DNA from: Pseudobdellovibrionaceae bacterium
GTDB lineage: Bacteria; Bdellovibrionota; Bdellovibrionia; Bdellovibrionales; UBA1609
Reading direction: 5' to 3'
DNA: 64,000 nucleotides
Assembly (NCBI GenBank): GCA_023898385.1
Contig: CP060220.1
Span: 2,294,001-2,358,000, forward strand
The position numbers and the translations under genes were made by a program. Shown here piece by piece: positions 24,218-33,108 of the stretch; positions within the stretch are counted from its first letter, which is position 1; every line of letters starts with the position of its first letter. The notes beneath the pieces were generated by a model. It did not search any database. It was not told the origin of the DNA and saw only the letters and a list, made by a program, of their open reading frames with translations.

Positions 24218-27200
24218 TTAGTCTGGGCAGCACATGGTGCCTTCAGATCTCAGACCCGCATGGTGATAGCTGCAATAGGGCCCTTGAATCCCGCCACCAC
24301 CACCAGGGCCATCATTGCAAAAATAAGCGGCTTGCGTATTAGTAACCGGGCCCCATGAGGCCGTACTGTTAGTTGACCACGCCCCACCGCTACCTGTAGT
24401 GGATACTGAATAATCACCCGTATGTGCGATCCATGCCATTTTCTGAGGTACCATATTCCTGTTAGTGAAATATTCGTTAAAACTACATACATGAGAACCG
24501 CTGCCACATAGGCTGGCCTTACCTGAATAGTTAACTCCTGTTGTAGATCCATCTCCGTAAGCACAAAGAACCATTCCTCCAAAATGCACCTCATCCAGGA
24601 CGGCGGGCCCTCCACATGTGGCCACGGGTGGAGGCTCGGGGTTGTTTCGCAGCTGAGGGCGGCCGTTAACCATGATCCAAGTGTTAAAAAAGTCCCAACT
24701 GGTAAAGCTGCCCTGGGCTGCCATTTGCGATGTTGTCAGGCCTTCCACCTGACCTGTACTGACGCCGGCTGCTGAGCCCGATCCAATTGCACTAGCCTGT
24801 CCACTTGTCGATAGATTCCAATAGTTATTCGTATAGCTCCCCGGAGTATTGTCTCCGTTCCCCACAAGACCACCAGCAGTCGCTCCCGACACCGATCCGA
24901 TGGCATAATTTCTTAAAATAGCCGAGCTGCCAATATTAATGCTTCCTACCAGACCGCCCGCTGTTCCCGAGATAGCCACCACGGGTGAAGTTGAATAGCT
25001 GTTTTGAATTGTCGAAATATTATAGGAAAATCCTACCAAGCCGCCTACTGAATTGTTCCCGTTCACGGTTCCGGTTGAAAAACTCTCTAGAATACCCGAT
25101 CCCGCCCCCGTGGCTCCGACTAATCCCCCCACATTGGATGTGCCAGACACTGACCCTGAAAAAGAGCTTTGTCGAACTTGCGCCGAAGACTGGAGTTGGC
25201 CAACCAATCCCGCTGTATAAACCGTACCGGTTACGGTGCCACTGCTGTGAACGTTGGTTAGGATTTTACCACTTCCTCCCTGTATAGCCGTAATCCCTCC
25301 CACAGAAGATCCATTAACAGCGACACTACTAAAAATATTAGTCATATGATTGAATTGTTGGCCCGTAATTCCACCGGCGTAGTTCGCATCTGCCATCACG
25401 GTTGACGCGCCAAGTGTCGCATCGATATTCTCAATCTGACCGTAACTCCGTCCAGCCAGACCACCGACAAATCCATTTCCATGAATACTAAGACTTTCAA
25501 CTTTGAGGTCGTGTACATATCCTGCGGCTCCAAGGTAACCAAAAATGCCCACGTAATCAGTAGTTGGAAGACTAATCGTGAGGCTTTTCAGTTTGTGGCT
25601 GCCGCCATCAAAACTTCCCGTAAAATTATTCGACACATTGCCTATGGGGCTTAACGGCACGGGGCCAGAAAAATCCAGGTCCGCTCGCAATAGGTAATTA
25701 TCTGAACAACCATTTGATGTAGCACCACAGCTGCTGCCTAAGTCTTGAAACTGAGCCACCGTACAAATCACATAAGGATTGCCTGGCGTTCCCGCACCGA
25801 TATCGTTGTACAAGGTTTTTGAGTCACGCCCGCCTGACTGGCAAAAAGGAAGCATGTTTCCGTCGTTTCGATACCCTGAATTGAGTGATGCCGCCTGGTC
25901 GATCGCTGTGATGTCGAAACTTCCTACCGCGAAAGACTGATAATATACGGTGATTGAGGTCGTGCCATCGACGATGATGGCCTGCGTATCGCTGGTATTG
26001 CAATTTACATCGCTGTAGAAGGCTCCGGCACCGGTTCCGGAACTTCCCAAATTGATCATCACATCACCATTGGCGTTGGCATCTGTACCTTGGCTGTCTT
26101 GCACATGTAGGGTGATCTCGCTGCAATCCTCTTCACCAAAACTGGCCAAAGTCCCCTCTATAGCAATTTGATTGGGGCCAAGTAAAACTGTCGTTTGCGC
26201 CTGAGTGAGCGGCGCCGACAGGGCAGTAAGTGTTTTGCTTTGAGAGCTGGGGTTTCTGTATCTGAACTGACCTGATGCATTGCCATCTGGAATGACCAAC
26301 GAATTCTGTCCGCCGGTCCCACAGCCGGTGTCACCGATGGCATAAAAATCTCCATAAAGTCCATCGTCGTCACTGAGTGCAATCGTTTTGCCCCCGTGGG
26401 CGGTGACCGGTACATTCGTGGCATTTTGAACTTCTACTGTATAAATCAAACATTCATCCGACCGGGCGTCTGTGGCTCCACTTGTGAAAACCAGTTTAGT
26501 GGCACCGCCGCCTCCTGCCACAACCTCCACACTCAAACTTGTTGGCACGCCCATACCGTTTACAGCGGCAACCACTGTTTCCGTGCCCGGATTAGCCCCC
26601 GTAAAAATCCGTTCGAAAATCCCGGCGCCGTTGTCAGTGACAGTCCCACTTGATAAATAAGTGTAAGTTTTGTCAATGGATACAGTGACCCCCGAGCTTG
26701 AAGTGAGCTGGTTTCCGTAGGCGTCTTTTACGGCCAATGTGGCTGTCACCTGGGCACCTATGCCAACCACAGTTTGATCCATTGAAAGATCTGACTGTGT
26801 AGCGTCCGCAGCAGCGGGTACTACATCAAAAGCTCCCGTGCTCGCAACTAACAAGCCCGTACCTCCGGCACTTCGCGTGTCTTCTTTTTCAATACTGATT
26901 GTGTAGCCGGCACCGGCCAACTCTACCCACACGCCCAAAATGGAGTAATCCAAAAGACCATTTATGGGTGAAATCATCGCTGATCCCTTTAATAAACTCG
27001 CCGAACCCGAGACGCGCGCCAAATACCGGGCCTCTGCATCGGGCCCTTCCACAAGGAGATCACCATTTTCATCCAATATTTGAAACTGAAGGGGAGAAAT
27101 TACGGCTCCCGCCTCATAACTGCCTGCCGGGCCAGGACCAACAAGCTGAATGGACGCTGCCACCGGGCCTTCATACCGGCTTCCAAACAAACCCACATTG

Positions 27201-27274
27201 ATGTCGGCATCTGGGCAACCTGAGAGGCCCACTACCAACAACGGCAAAAAAAGAGCCTTTAGAAAACGAGACAA
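24218..27274 (-). CDS. Large surface lipoprotein with Ig-like and GLUG repeats
   Basis: A 1018-residue protein. A TTG at 27274 is chosen as start because AAAAGAGG lies 6 bp before it and it opens SRFLKALFLPLLVVGLSGC, an ideal lipobox. Domains: two Ig-like segments in the N-terminal half (about 60-250; AVKDAYGNQLTSSSGVTVSI is invasin Big_1-like); a further set of cadherin/Ig-like strands to about 480; a run of GLUG-type repeats (about 560-830; GGLVGSINIGSS, AGGLVGNGDN, VGGLVGFSYN); and a Cys-rich C-terminal domain with about eight Cys. Extracellular, adhesin-like; ligand unknown. GLUG proteins sometimes bind polysaccharide or act as adhesins. Confidence 0.85.
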   Translation of the reverse strand: MSRFLKALFLPLLVVGLSGCPDADINVGLFGSRYEGPVAASIQLVGPGPAGSYEAGAVISPLQFQILDENGDLLVEGPDAEARYLARVSGSASLLKGSAMISPINGLLDYSILGVWVELAGAGYTISIEKEDTRSAGGTGLLVASTGAFDVVPAAADATQSDLSMDQTVVGIGAQVTATLAVKDAYGNQLTSSSGVTVSIDKTYTYLSSGTVTDNGAGIFERIFTGANPGTETVVAAVNGMGVPTSLSVEVVAGGGGATKLVFTSGATDARSDECLIYTVEVQNATNVPVTAHGGKTIALSDDDGLYGDFYAIGDTGCGTGGQNSLVIPDGNASGQFRYRNPSSQSKTLTALSAPLTQAQTTVLLGPNQIAIEGTLASFGEEDCSEITLHVQDSQGTDANANGDVMINLGSSGTGAGAFYSDVNCNTSDTQAIIVDGTTSITVYYQSFAVGSFDITAIDQAASLNSGYRNDGNMLPFCQSGGRDSKTLYNDIGAGTPGNPYVICTVAQFQDLGSSCGATSNGCSDNYLLRADLDFSGPVPLSPIGNVSNNFTGSFDGGSHKLKSLTISLPTTDYVGIFGYLGAAGYVHDLKVESLSIHGNGFVGGLAGRSYGQIENIDATLGASTVMADANYAGGITGQQFNHMTNIFSSVAVNGSSVGGITAIQGGSGKILTNVHSSGTVTGTVYTAGLVGQLQSSAQVRQSSFSGSVSGTSNVGGLVGATGAGSGILESFSTGTVNGNNSVGGLVGFSYNISTIQNSYSTSPVVAISGTAGGLVGSINIGSSAILRNYAIGSVSGATAGGLVGNGDNTPGSYTNNYWNLSTSGQASAIGSGSAAGVSTGQVEGLTTSQMAAQGSFTSWDFFNTWIMVNGRPQLRNNPEPPPVATCGGPAVLDEVHFGGMVLCAYGDGSTTGVNYSGKASLCGSGSHVCSFNEYFTNRNMVPQKMAWIAHTGDYSVSTTGSGGAWSTNSTASWGPVTNTQAAYFCNDGPGGGGGIQGPYCSYHHAGLRSEGTMCCPD

Positions 27275-27438
27275 AAATACCTCTTTTAAAAAACGTCCTG
27301 TATTACACTCTTTAGGGTAACACCTGCCGTGGCCGCAACATAGCATCTGTTTTCAAAATGTCTCATAGTGAAACCAAATATTTTCAAATCAAAGCCTAGC
27401 TCATTTGAGGGAGATTTCTAGTGAGCCGCATGCAAGGA

Positions 27439-28989
27439 TTAAGGCTTTTTTGCTAAATCTTTTTTATCTTTTTCAGAGGGCTTGTCTTTTTGCCCTTCGC
27501 CAACGGGAAGTTCACTAAATGGTGTTGTTATGAACTCTCGACCGTCGAATGTGAAGATTCGGGCCTCTTCGTCCATCACCGTGGCCAAGTTTACGGGGCG
27601 CTTCCATATGGCTTGCACATTCTTTAGTGTGGCCTCAAGAAAATTCGGCTGTAACTCGATCCCTTCAAATATGTGCCCCAACAATAGCTCGCTTCTGTTT
27701 CTAAAATTAGCATCGATCACATTTATAATAGGCTGGCCGAAATTAGTAAGCTGAAATAAAAACTTCTTTTTAATCAGCGGAAAATCTCTGGTATCGACTT
27801 CAAACTGCCCAGTCCTTTTATTGAACCTATATACGAACATCCGGTTTTTGACGCAGAACTCTTCTGTGAGAAACTCATCAATGAACGTTACGTCATTGTA
27901 GTCTCTGCGAACTTGAAATATTTTTTCTCGGCCTTGACCCAACTCCCGATCCCAGTTTTTTCGTTCTTTTAAATCCGTACATTCATTCCACTCTTTACCA
28001 AACTGGCCCATGTTCCACCGACGCTCGATATCACGAAATAGCTCTATCCCTACTTTGTAGGGGTTAAACCCGCCTGGCGACATGGCCATGGTTCCGCTAT
28101 GCCGGTCGGCAAAGTCTATAATTTCACCATCATTGGCTATTTTTTCTGTCATCAACCGCGAGTGCCAATAAGAGGCCCATCCCTCGTTCATAATTTTTGT
28201 CATCCCTTGCGGGGCAAAATAAAGGGCTTCATCTCGTATGATCGACATAATGTCTTGTTGCCACTCCGGCAGCGGTGCATGATGAATTAGAAACGACATC
28301 ACGTCCCGCACGGGCTGCTCAGGCACCCTTCGAAGGCCTTCCATGTTGGGATTCATCTCCCGCTTTGGGGCCTCTGGGTTAAGATACGCTTCCATATAAT
28401 CGCGAGTCACATATAGATTCTTTTGAGACTCTTCATCTGACTGCGGAACTTCTCTATGTTCCTCAAGATTTGGGTTCTTTTTGCGGTAAGTGCCGTGAAT
28501 ATCAATAAGATTGTCTATACTTAAACATTTATCGATAAAGTCCTCGACCACGTCAATTCCATAGCTATCGATATAGCGACGGATTCGTGTGGCATGGTTG
28601 GCCATAGTGTCGATCATTTTTCGATCTGTTTGCGAGAACCATTGATTATTTTTAAAAAAGTCACAGTGGCCGTACACATGGGCCATCACTAACTTCTGAT
28701 CAACAAACTCGTTACCTTCCATCAAATAGGCGTAGCAGGGGTTGGTGTTGATCACTAGTTCATAGATTTTTGACAAACCGTACTCATAGCCCTTTGAGAG
28801 CTGTTCATAATCCATACCCCAACGCCAGTGAGGATACCGTACCGGAAAACCGCCGCGTGCGGCAATGGCATTGAGCTCATTGTACTTAACCAGTTCGAAG
28901 ATGGTTTCGAAAAAATCAAGACCCACATCTTCTGCAATTTTGCAGATGCGCTGCCGTGCTTTTTCTAGATCTGGCGTAATGTTTGCCAC
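27439..28989 (-). CDS. SpoVR family protein
   Basis: A 516-residue protein of the SpoVR/YcgB family. The N-terminal region reads GLDFFETIFELVKYNELNAIAARGGFPVRYPHWRWGMDYEQL, the family hallmark, and there is a conserved HVYGHCDFFKNN about residue 104 and GFNPYKVGIELFRDIERRW mid-protein. SpoVR is required for spore cortex formation in Bacillus; in Gram-negatives it is linked to stress and stationary phase together with PrkA and YeaH. The three genes lie in order here (prkA, yeaH, spoVR), with 1 bp between yeaH and spoVR. Its biochemical function remains unclear. Confidence 0.93.
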   Translation of the reverse strand: MANITPDLEKARQRICKIAEDVGLDFFETIFELVKYNELNAIAARGGFPVRYPHWRWGMDYEQLSKGYEYGLSKIYELVINTNPCYAYLMEGNEFVDQKLVMAHVYGHCDFFKNNQWFSQTDRKMIDTMANHATRIRRYIDSYGIDVVEDFIDKCLSIDNLIDIHGTYRKKNPNLEEHREVPQSDEESQKNLYVTRDYMEAYLNPEAPKREMNPNMEGLRRVPEQPVRDVMSFLIHHAPLPEWQQDIMSIIRDEALYFAPQGMTKIMNEGWASYWHSRLMTEKIANDGEIIDFADRHSGTMAMSPGGFNPYKVGIELFRDIERRWNMGQFGKEWNECTDLKERKNWDRELGQGREKIFQVRRDYNDVTFIDEFLTEEFCVKNRMFVYRFNKRTGQFEVDTRDFPLIKKKFLFQLTNFGQPIINVIDANFRNRSELLLGHIFEGIELQPNFLEATLKNVQAIWKRPVNLATVMDEEARIFTFDGREFITTPFSELPVGEGQKDKPSEKDKKDLAKKP

Positions 28990-28990
28990 G

Positions 28991-30091
28991 CTACCGCCCC
29001 TTGCCCAAGAAATCTTTAATTGAGTCTAATATTCTATCGCGACTCTCGATCTTGCTAAGCACAATTCGATCGTCATCTCCCATGGCTTTTTCCAGGTCTT
29101 TCATAAACTGACCACTGCCGTATTTGCTCTCGACCTGCCCATAACCAAACATATTTACTTGGGGCAAAAAGAACTCTTTAAGCATTGATATGCAAAGCCT
29201 TGTGTCTTCTCCGCTCCAGTTGTCGCCGTCACTAAAGTGAAATGGATAAACATTCCACTCCGTCACTGGATACTCTTCTTCGATCATTTTTTTACACAGT
29301 TTATAGGCCGAGCTGATGAGGGTACCGCCCGATTCGCTGGTGCTGAAAAATGTCTTTTCATCGACCTCTTTTGCCGCGGCATCGTGAATAATAAATCGCG
29401 TCTCAAGTCCTTTATAATTTTTTTTCAACCAGGTATTAATCCAAAAGCTCTCAAGGCGTACGATTTCTTTTTGTTCATCGCCCATGGAGCCTGAAACATC
29501 CATCATATAAATCACGACCGCATTCGACTGAGGCTTCACTGTGGTCTTGAAACTTCTAAATCGAAGGTCTCGCCTGATGGGCACCACAATCGGGTCTTCA
29601 GCATTGTATGTGCCACTAGAAATCTCGCGCTTTAATGCCTCTTTGTAAGACTCTTTAAAGATTCTTAAGCTACTGGGGCCCACGGGACCGCGACCAGAAT
29701 ATTTAATTTTTGTCGTATCAATTGATTTGTTCCCTCGAGGTTCAATGCGCGGAAGCGCCAGCTCCTCACCTAAAATATCAGCAAGCTCATCAAGGGTCAC
29801 ATCCACTTCAAGGGTGTGTTGCCCTGGTGAGTTGCCAGCCTCGCCCTGGCCGTCGCCCGGCTGCCCGTTCATAGCCTCACCTGGCTGACCATCACCTTGG
29901 CCCACGCCACCTTGTTGTTTCGGGCCATATCGAAAACGAGGGATATCAATAGAAGGAATCGGTATTTTAACCAAGTCCTTCTCTTGACGCCCCACCATTT
30001 CGCCGTGAGTGACGTATTTTTTAAAGTTTTGTTTAATACGACCACGGACGATGTCTTTAAATCGCCTGTGGTCTTCTATTATACTTCCCAT
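28991..30091 (-). CDS. YeaH/YhbH family protein (DUF444, VWA-like)
   Basis: A 366-residue protein of the DUF444 family. The family opener HRRFKDIVRGRIKQNFKKYVTHGEM is present, then a Gly/Gln/Pro-rich linker (about 65-110) and a von Willebrand A-like domain with the MIDAS stretch VIYMMDVSGSMGDEQKEIVR (about 192-211). The late motif HFSDGDNWSGEDTRLC is also typical. It sits between prkA and spoVR, the arrangement yeaG-yeaH-ycgB in E. coli. It is thought to work with the PrkA kinase in stress adaptation; the substrate is unknown. Confidence 0.92.
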   Translation of the reverse strand: MGSIIEDHRRFKDIVRGRIKQNFKKYVTHGEMVGRQEKDLVKIPIPSIDIPRFRYGPKQQGGVGQGDGQPGEAMNGQPGDGQGEAGNSPGQHTLEVDVTLDELADILGEELALPRIEPRGNKSIDTTKIKYSGRGPVGPSSLRIFKESYKEALKREISSGTYNAEDPIVVPIRRDLRFRSFKTTVKPQSNAVVIYMMDVSGSMGDEQKEIVRLESFWINTWLKKNYKGLETRFIIHDAAAKEVDEKTFFSTSESGGTLISSAYKLCKKMIEEEYPVTEWNVYPFHFSDGDNWSGEDTRLCISMLKEFFLPQVNMFGYGQVESKYGSGQFMKDLEKAMGDDDRIVLSKIESRDRILDSIKDFLGKGR

Positions 30092-30101
30092 AACTCCACT
30101 T

Positions 30102-32189
30102 CTATTTGCGGTCTTTCACATCACCGCGAGCAAAAATACTGGCCACATATTGCAACACATCTGTTGCTGATATTTCGTCGTATCCAAATTCTTTTATCAA
30201 CCGTGTTTTTACGATATCGATTTTCTCTTGAGTGTCTTTGTCCATCACCGACGACACCAAAGAAGTTAGCTTAATGCTGTCTTTTTGGTCTTCGAACATT
30301 TTTCGCTCAAGAGCCTTATGCAACCGCTCGTTTGTTTTGTAATCAAACTTTTTGCCCTCCAGTGACAGAGCACCGATGTAGTGCATGATTTCTCTTCTGA
30401 AATCATCTTTTCGCGACTCGGGGATATCTATTTTCTCTTCGATAGTTCGCATGAGTCTTTCATCTGGCTCTTCATCCTTACCTGTAAACGGATTTCGCAC
30501 TTTTTCTTTTTGCGTGTAGGCCTTTATGTTGTCGATGTAATTACCGCACAGTCGCGACAATGCATTTTCATCGGCGCTGATGGCCCGCTGCACCTCGGCC
30601 TTGATAATCTCTTCGTATTCTTGGCGAACCACATTTAGTAGTTCTTTAAAATCCTGGCGCATTTCTTCGCCGCCAGAGAAAGAGTGATGCTTTAAGCCTG
30701 ATTCCAGCTCATTGAGTACTAAAAATGGATTCACCGAACCATTGTTAGACTGTTGAGCCATAACGATGGCGTTTGAAATTTTGTCTTGGATATACCGAGG
30801 AGAAACTCCGTCAAGACCCTCACGCTTAGCCTCTTTGCGAAGCTCCTTAATGTTGTCTTCGGTAAAATTCGGCAGACTCTTACCATTGTACAGCTTCAGT
30901 TTTTGCAATCGTGTTAGGTTGGCTTTTTTCGGCTTTTCTAATCGAGTGAGAACAGCCCACATACTGGCCATCTCAAGCGTGTGAGGGGCTATGCTTACTC
31001 CCCGCAAACGGCGACTGTTGAAATCTTTCTTATAAATGCTTTCTTCGTAATCAAGTTTTGTAATGTACGGAATATCAATGCGAACAGTTCGGTCTCTTAA
31101 CGCCTCCATAAACTCGTTATCTTGTAGCTTTCTAAACTCGGGCTCGTTTGTGTGGCCGATAATAACTTCGTCGATAAAGGTTTGAGCAAATTTCTTTGGC
31201 TTGACCCGATGTTCTTGCGAAGCTCCCAAAAGGTCATATAAAAAAGCCACGTCTAGTTTGAGTACCTCAACAAATTCAATCATTCCTCGGTTTGCAACAT
31301 TAAACTCTCCATCAAAGTTAAACGCCCTGGGATCAGAATCTGAACCGTATTCGGCAATCTTTCGATAATTGAGGTCGCCAGTGAGTTCTGTGCTGTCTTG
31401 GTTTTTTTCATCTTTTGGCTGGAAGGTACCAATACCAATGCGGTCAGCTTCGCTTAATACAAGACGACGCACTCGCACATGTTGAAACACCCGATTGAGG
31501 TCACCATTGTAGCGCTGCAGAAGTTGCGAGAAGATAAATCGGCTCGGCGGGCAAAGTTCGCCTTGAATACTGACCCTGAAGTCGGTGGTATTGCCTCGGT
31601 TTAACTCTTCAGTGAGACCTTCTCGGAGCTCTACCGGGATCAACAACAAAGGCTCTTCATGCATGGGGCTTGGAAACACCCGTATGCCTCGACCAAATAT
31701 ATCTTCGTGTTCGCCAGCTTCATCCACCCAATCAAAAGTGTATAAAGCTCCGGCATCTGTTCGCGAATAGGCTTCTATTCCTTTTTTTAGCATGCGGCAG
31801 ATTGTTGATTTTGCACTTCCCACGGGGCCGTGAAGAAGAATCACGCGTTTTTCTGTTCCATAGCCAAGGGCGGCTGACCGAAGAACATTTACAAGTTTCA
31901 TTAACGAAATATCAATACCAAACACCGCGTCTTTTCCGGCATTGTCAGCATCTTCAAAAAACTTGTAATGTACCATTTGTTTTTTTACGTCTGTGTACTC
32001 TGATGTTCCCTTTGTAAGGATCATGTCGTACATGCGCTGAAACGCATTTCGCGTCACTTTGGGGTTTGACTTAACGATTTCAATATAGTCATCGAAACTG
32101 CCTGACCAAGTCAGTTCTTTGTACCCACTTTTTGTCTGCCAGTTTTGAAGAAGTGTAGATAATTTTCCGCTAGTTGAATCCGTCGACAT
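30102..32189 (-). CDS. prkA: Serine protein kinase PrkA family (AAA+ / kinase)
   Basis: A 695-residue protein. The ATG has a strong ribosome site (GGGGGGCAAG). The N-terminal AAA+ part has Walker A LHGPVGSAKSTICRML (about 118-133); the C-terminal part contains the PrkA kinase-like region (NEPEFRKLQDNEFMEALRDRT, YTQKEKVRNPFTGKDEEPDE). E. coli YeaG and Bacillus PrkA belong to this family and have been reported to phosphorylate proteins or to have ATPase/protease-type activity under stress. It leads the three-gene operon. A protein kinase assignment for this family is not settled. Confidence 0.92.
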   Translation of the reverse strand: MSTDSTSGKLSTLLQNWQTKSGYKELTWSGSFDDYIEIVKSNPKVTRNAFQRMYDMILTKGTSEYTDVKKQMVHYKFFEDADNAGKDAVFGIDISLMKLVNVLRSAALGYGTEKRVILLHGPVGSAKSTICRMLKKGIEAYSRTDAGALYTFDWVDEAGEHEDIFGRGIRVFPSPMHEEPLLLIPVELREGLTEELNRGNTTDFRVSIQGELCPPSRFIFSQLLQRYNGDLNRVFQHVRVRRLVLSEADRIGIGTFQPKDEKNQDSTELTGDLNYRKIAEYGSDSDPRAFNFDGEFNVANRGMIEFVEVLKLDVAFLYDLLGASQEHRVKPKKFAQTFIDEVIIGHTNEPEFRKLQDNEFMEALRDRTVRIDIPYITKLDYEESIYKKDFNSRRLRGVSIAPHTLEMASMWAVLTRLEKPKKANLTRLQKLKLYNGKSLPNFTEDNIKELRKEAKREGLDGVSPRYIQDKISNAIVMAQQSNNGSVNPFLVLNELESGLKHHSFSGGEEMRQDFKELLNVVRQEYEEIIKAEVQRAISADENALSRLCGNYIDNIKAYTQKEKVRNPFTGKDEEPDERLMRTIEEKIDIPESRKDDFRREIMHYIGALSLEGKKFDYKTNERLHKALERKMFEDQKDSIKLTSLVSSVMDKDTQEKIDIVKTRLIKEFGYDEISATDVLQYVASIFARGDVKDRK

Positions 32190-32385
32190 CTTGCCCCCCT
32201 TTATGTCGCTGTTTATCCGTTTTCGCCACAGCCCATTTGGCCGGATAAACTTTCTTTATTATGCCCGAAGACCACGCCTTCCACAAATACAGTTCATGAC
32301 TTAGACTTTGATCGAGGCCCCCATACAAAGTCGGGCCGGGCCCTTCTCAATTTGAGACGAGATTCAACATATTTTGGTTAGTAAA

Positions 32386-33108
32386 TTAATTTATCTTATG
32401 GCGCTTAAAAGACGAAGGCACAGAAAGGCTAAATGCTTTTTTGGGGTTTTCTATTTTCGAATCAAACTCTAACACGCGAATCTGCACCTCGGCCGCCGGG
32501 TGATCGATAAAAATGTTTTTTCTGTGAGCCATACGATCTCGCCAACGCACAACCAGGTTAGATTCGCCGTTTCTGCATTCGTTTAGAAAACCTTCTGGAT
32601 CTCGATCACAAGTCCAGCCTGATTTTTCAATGGGATGGTCAAAGAGCACACTTTCAAGCACCTTGGGATGCACGGGCACTGAGATCACAGGCTTTAATGA
32701 TTGATCCGTGGCCAACCCAGAAAAGGCCTGCCTTTGGTCAACAAGAATGTAATCCACCTTATCGCCATTTAATACAAGGCTGGCTTCATGAGTGCCCAAG
32801 GGTGAAAACACGTCCATTCGCAAACCACGATGAGCTTGGGCTTTAAACTCAACGTTAACTATAAATGATTTTTTTTTGACTTTGTCTTGAACCAAGACTT
32901 TGGTTTGCCACGTGCCCTGCTCAACTGACTCATAGTTTTTTGGTGTGGTTTGACAGGCCGACACAACAAGGGCTGTGAACACTAGGCCCACCGGCCAACT
33001 ATTTTTTTGCCGGGCTTTGCGATGCGGGTCGGCGCTTATAGCTTTCTTCTTGCTCAATAACGCTGATTTTTTCTTCGATTTTATTTTTCTTGTCGCTATC
33101 CAATTCAA
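32386..33108 (-). CDS. LolB-like lipoprotein, start inside the upstream TPR gene
   Basis: A 240-residue reading with a basic N-terminus, a hydrophobic segment and lipobox VSAC about residue 52. The mature part has a LolB/DUF4292-like pattern: GLRMDVFSPLGTHEASLVLNG then VDYILVDQRQAFSG. LolB inserts lipoproteins into the outer membrane; this resemblance is to the strand pattern only. The nominal TTG start lies 110 bp within the preceding TPR gene in another frame; a TTG at L18 is a second candidate. The unusually long, Lys-rich N-region is a reason to doubt the exact start, but all candidates keep the lipobox. Confidence 0.65.
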   Translation of the reverse strand: MNWIATRKIKSKKKSALLSKKKAISADPHRKARQKNSWPVGLVFTALVVSACQTTPKNYESVEQGTWQTKVLVQDKVKKKSFIVNVEFKAQAHRGLRMDVFSPLGTHEASLVLNGDKVDYILVDQRQAFSGLATDQSLKPVISVPVHPKVLESVLFDHPIEKSGWTCDRDPEGFLNECRNGESNLVVRWRDRMAHRKNIFIDHPAAEVQIRVLEFDSKIENPKKAFSLSVPSSFKRHKIN

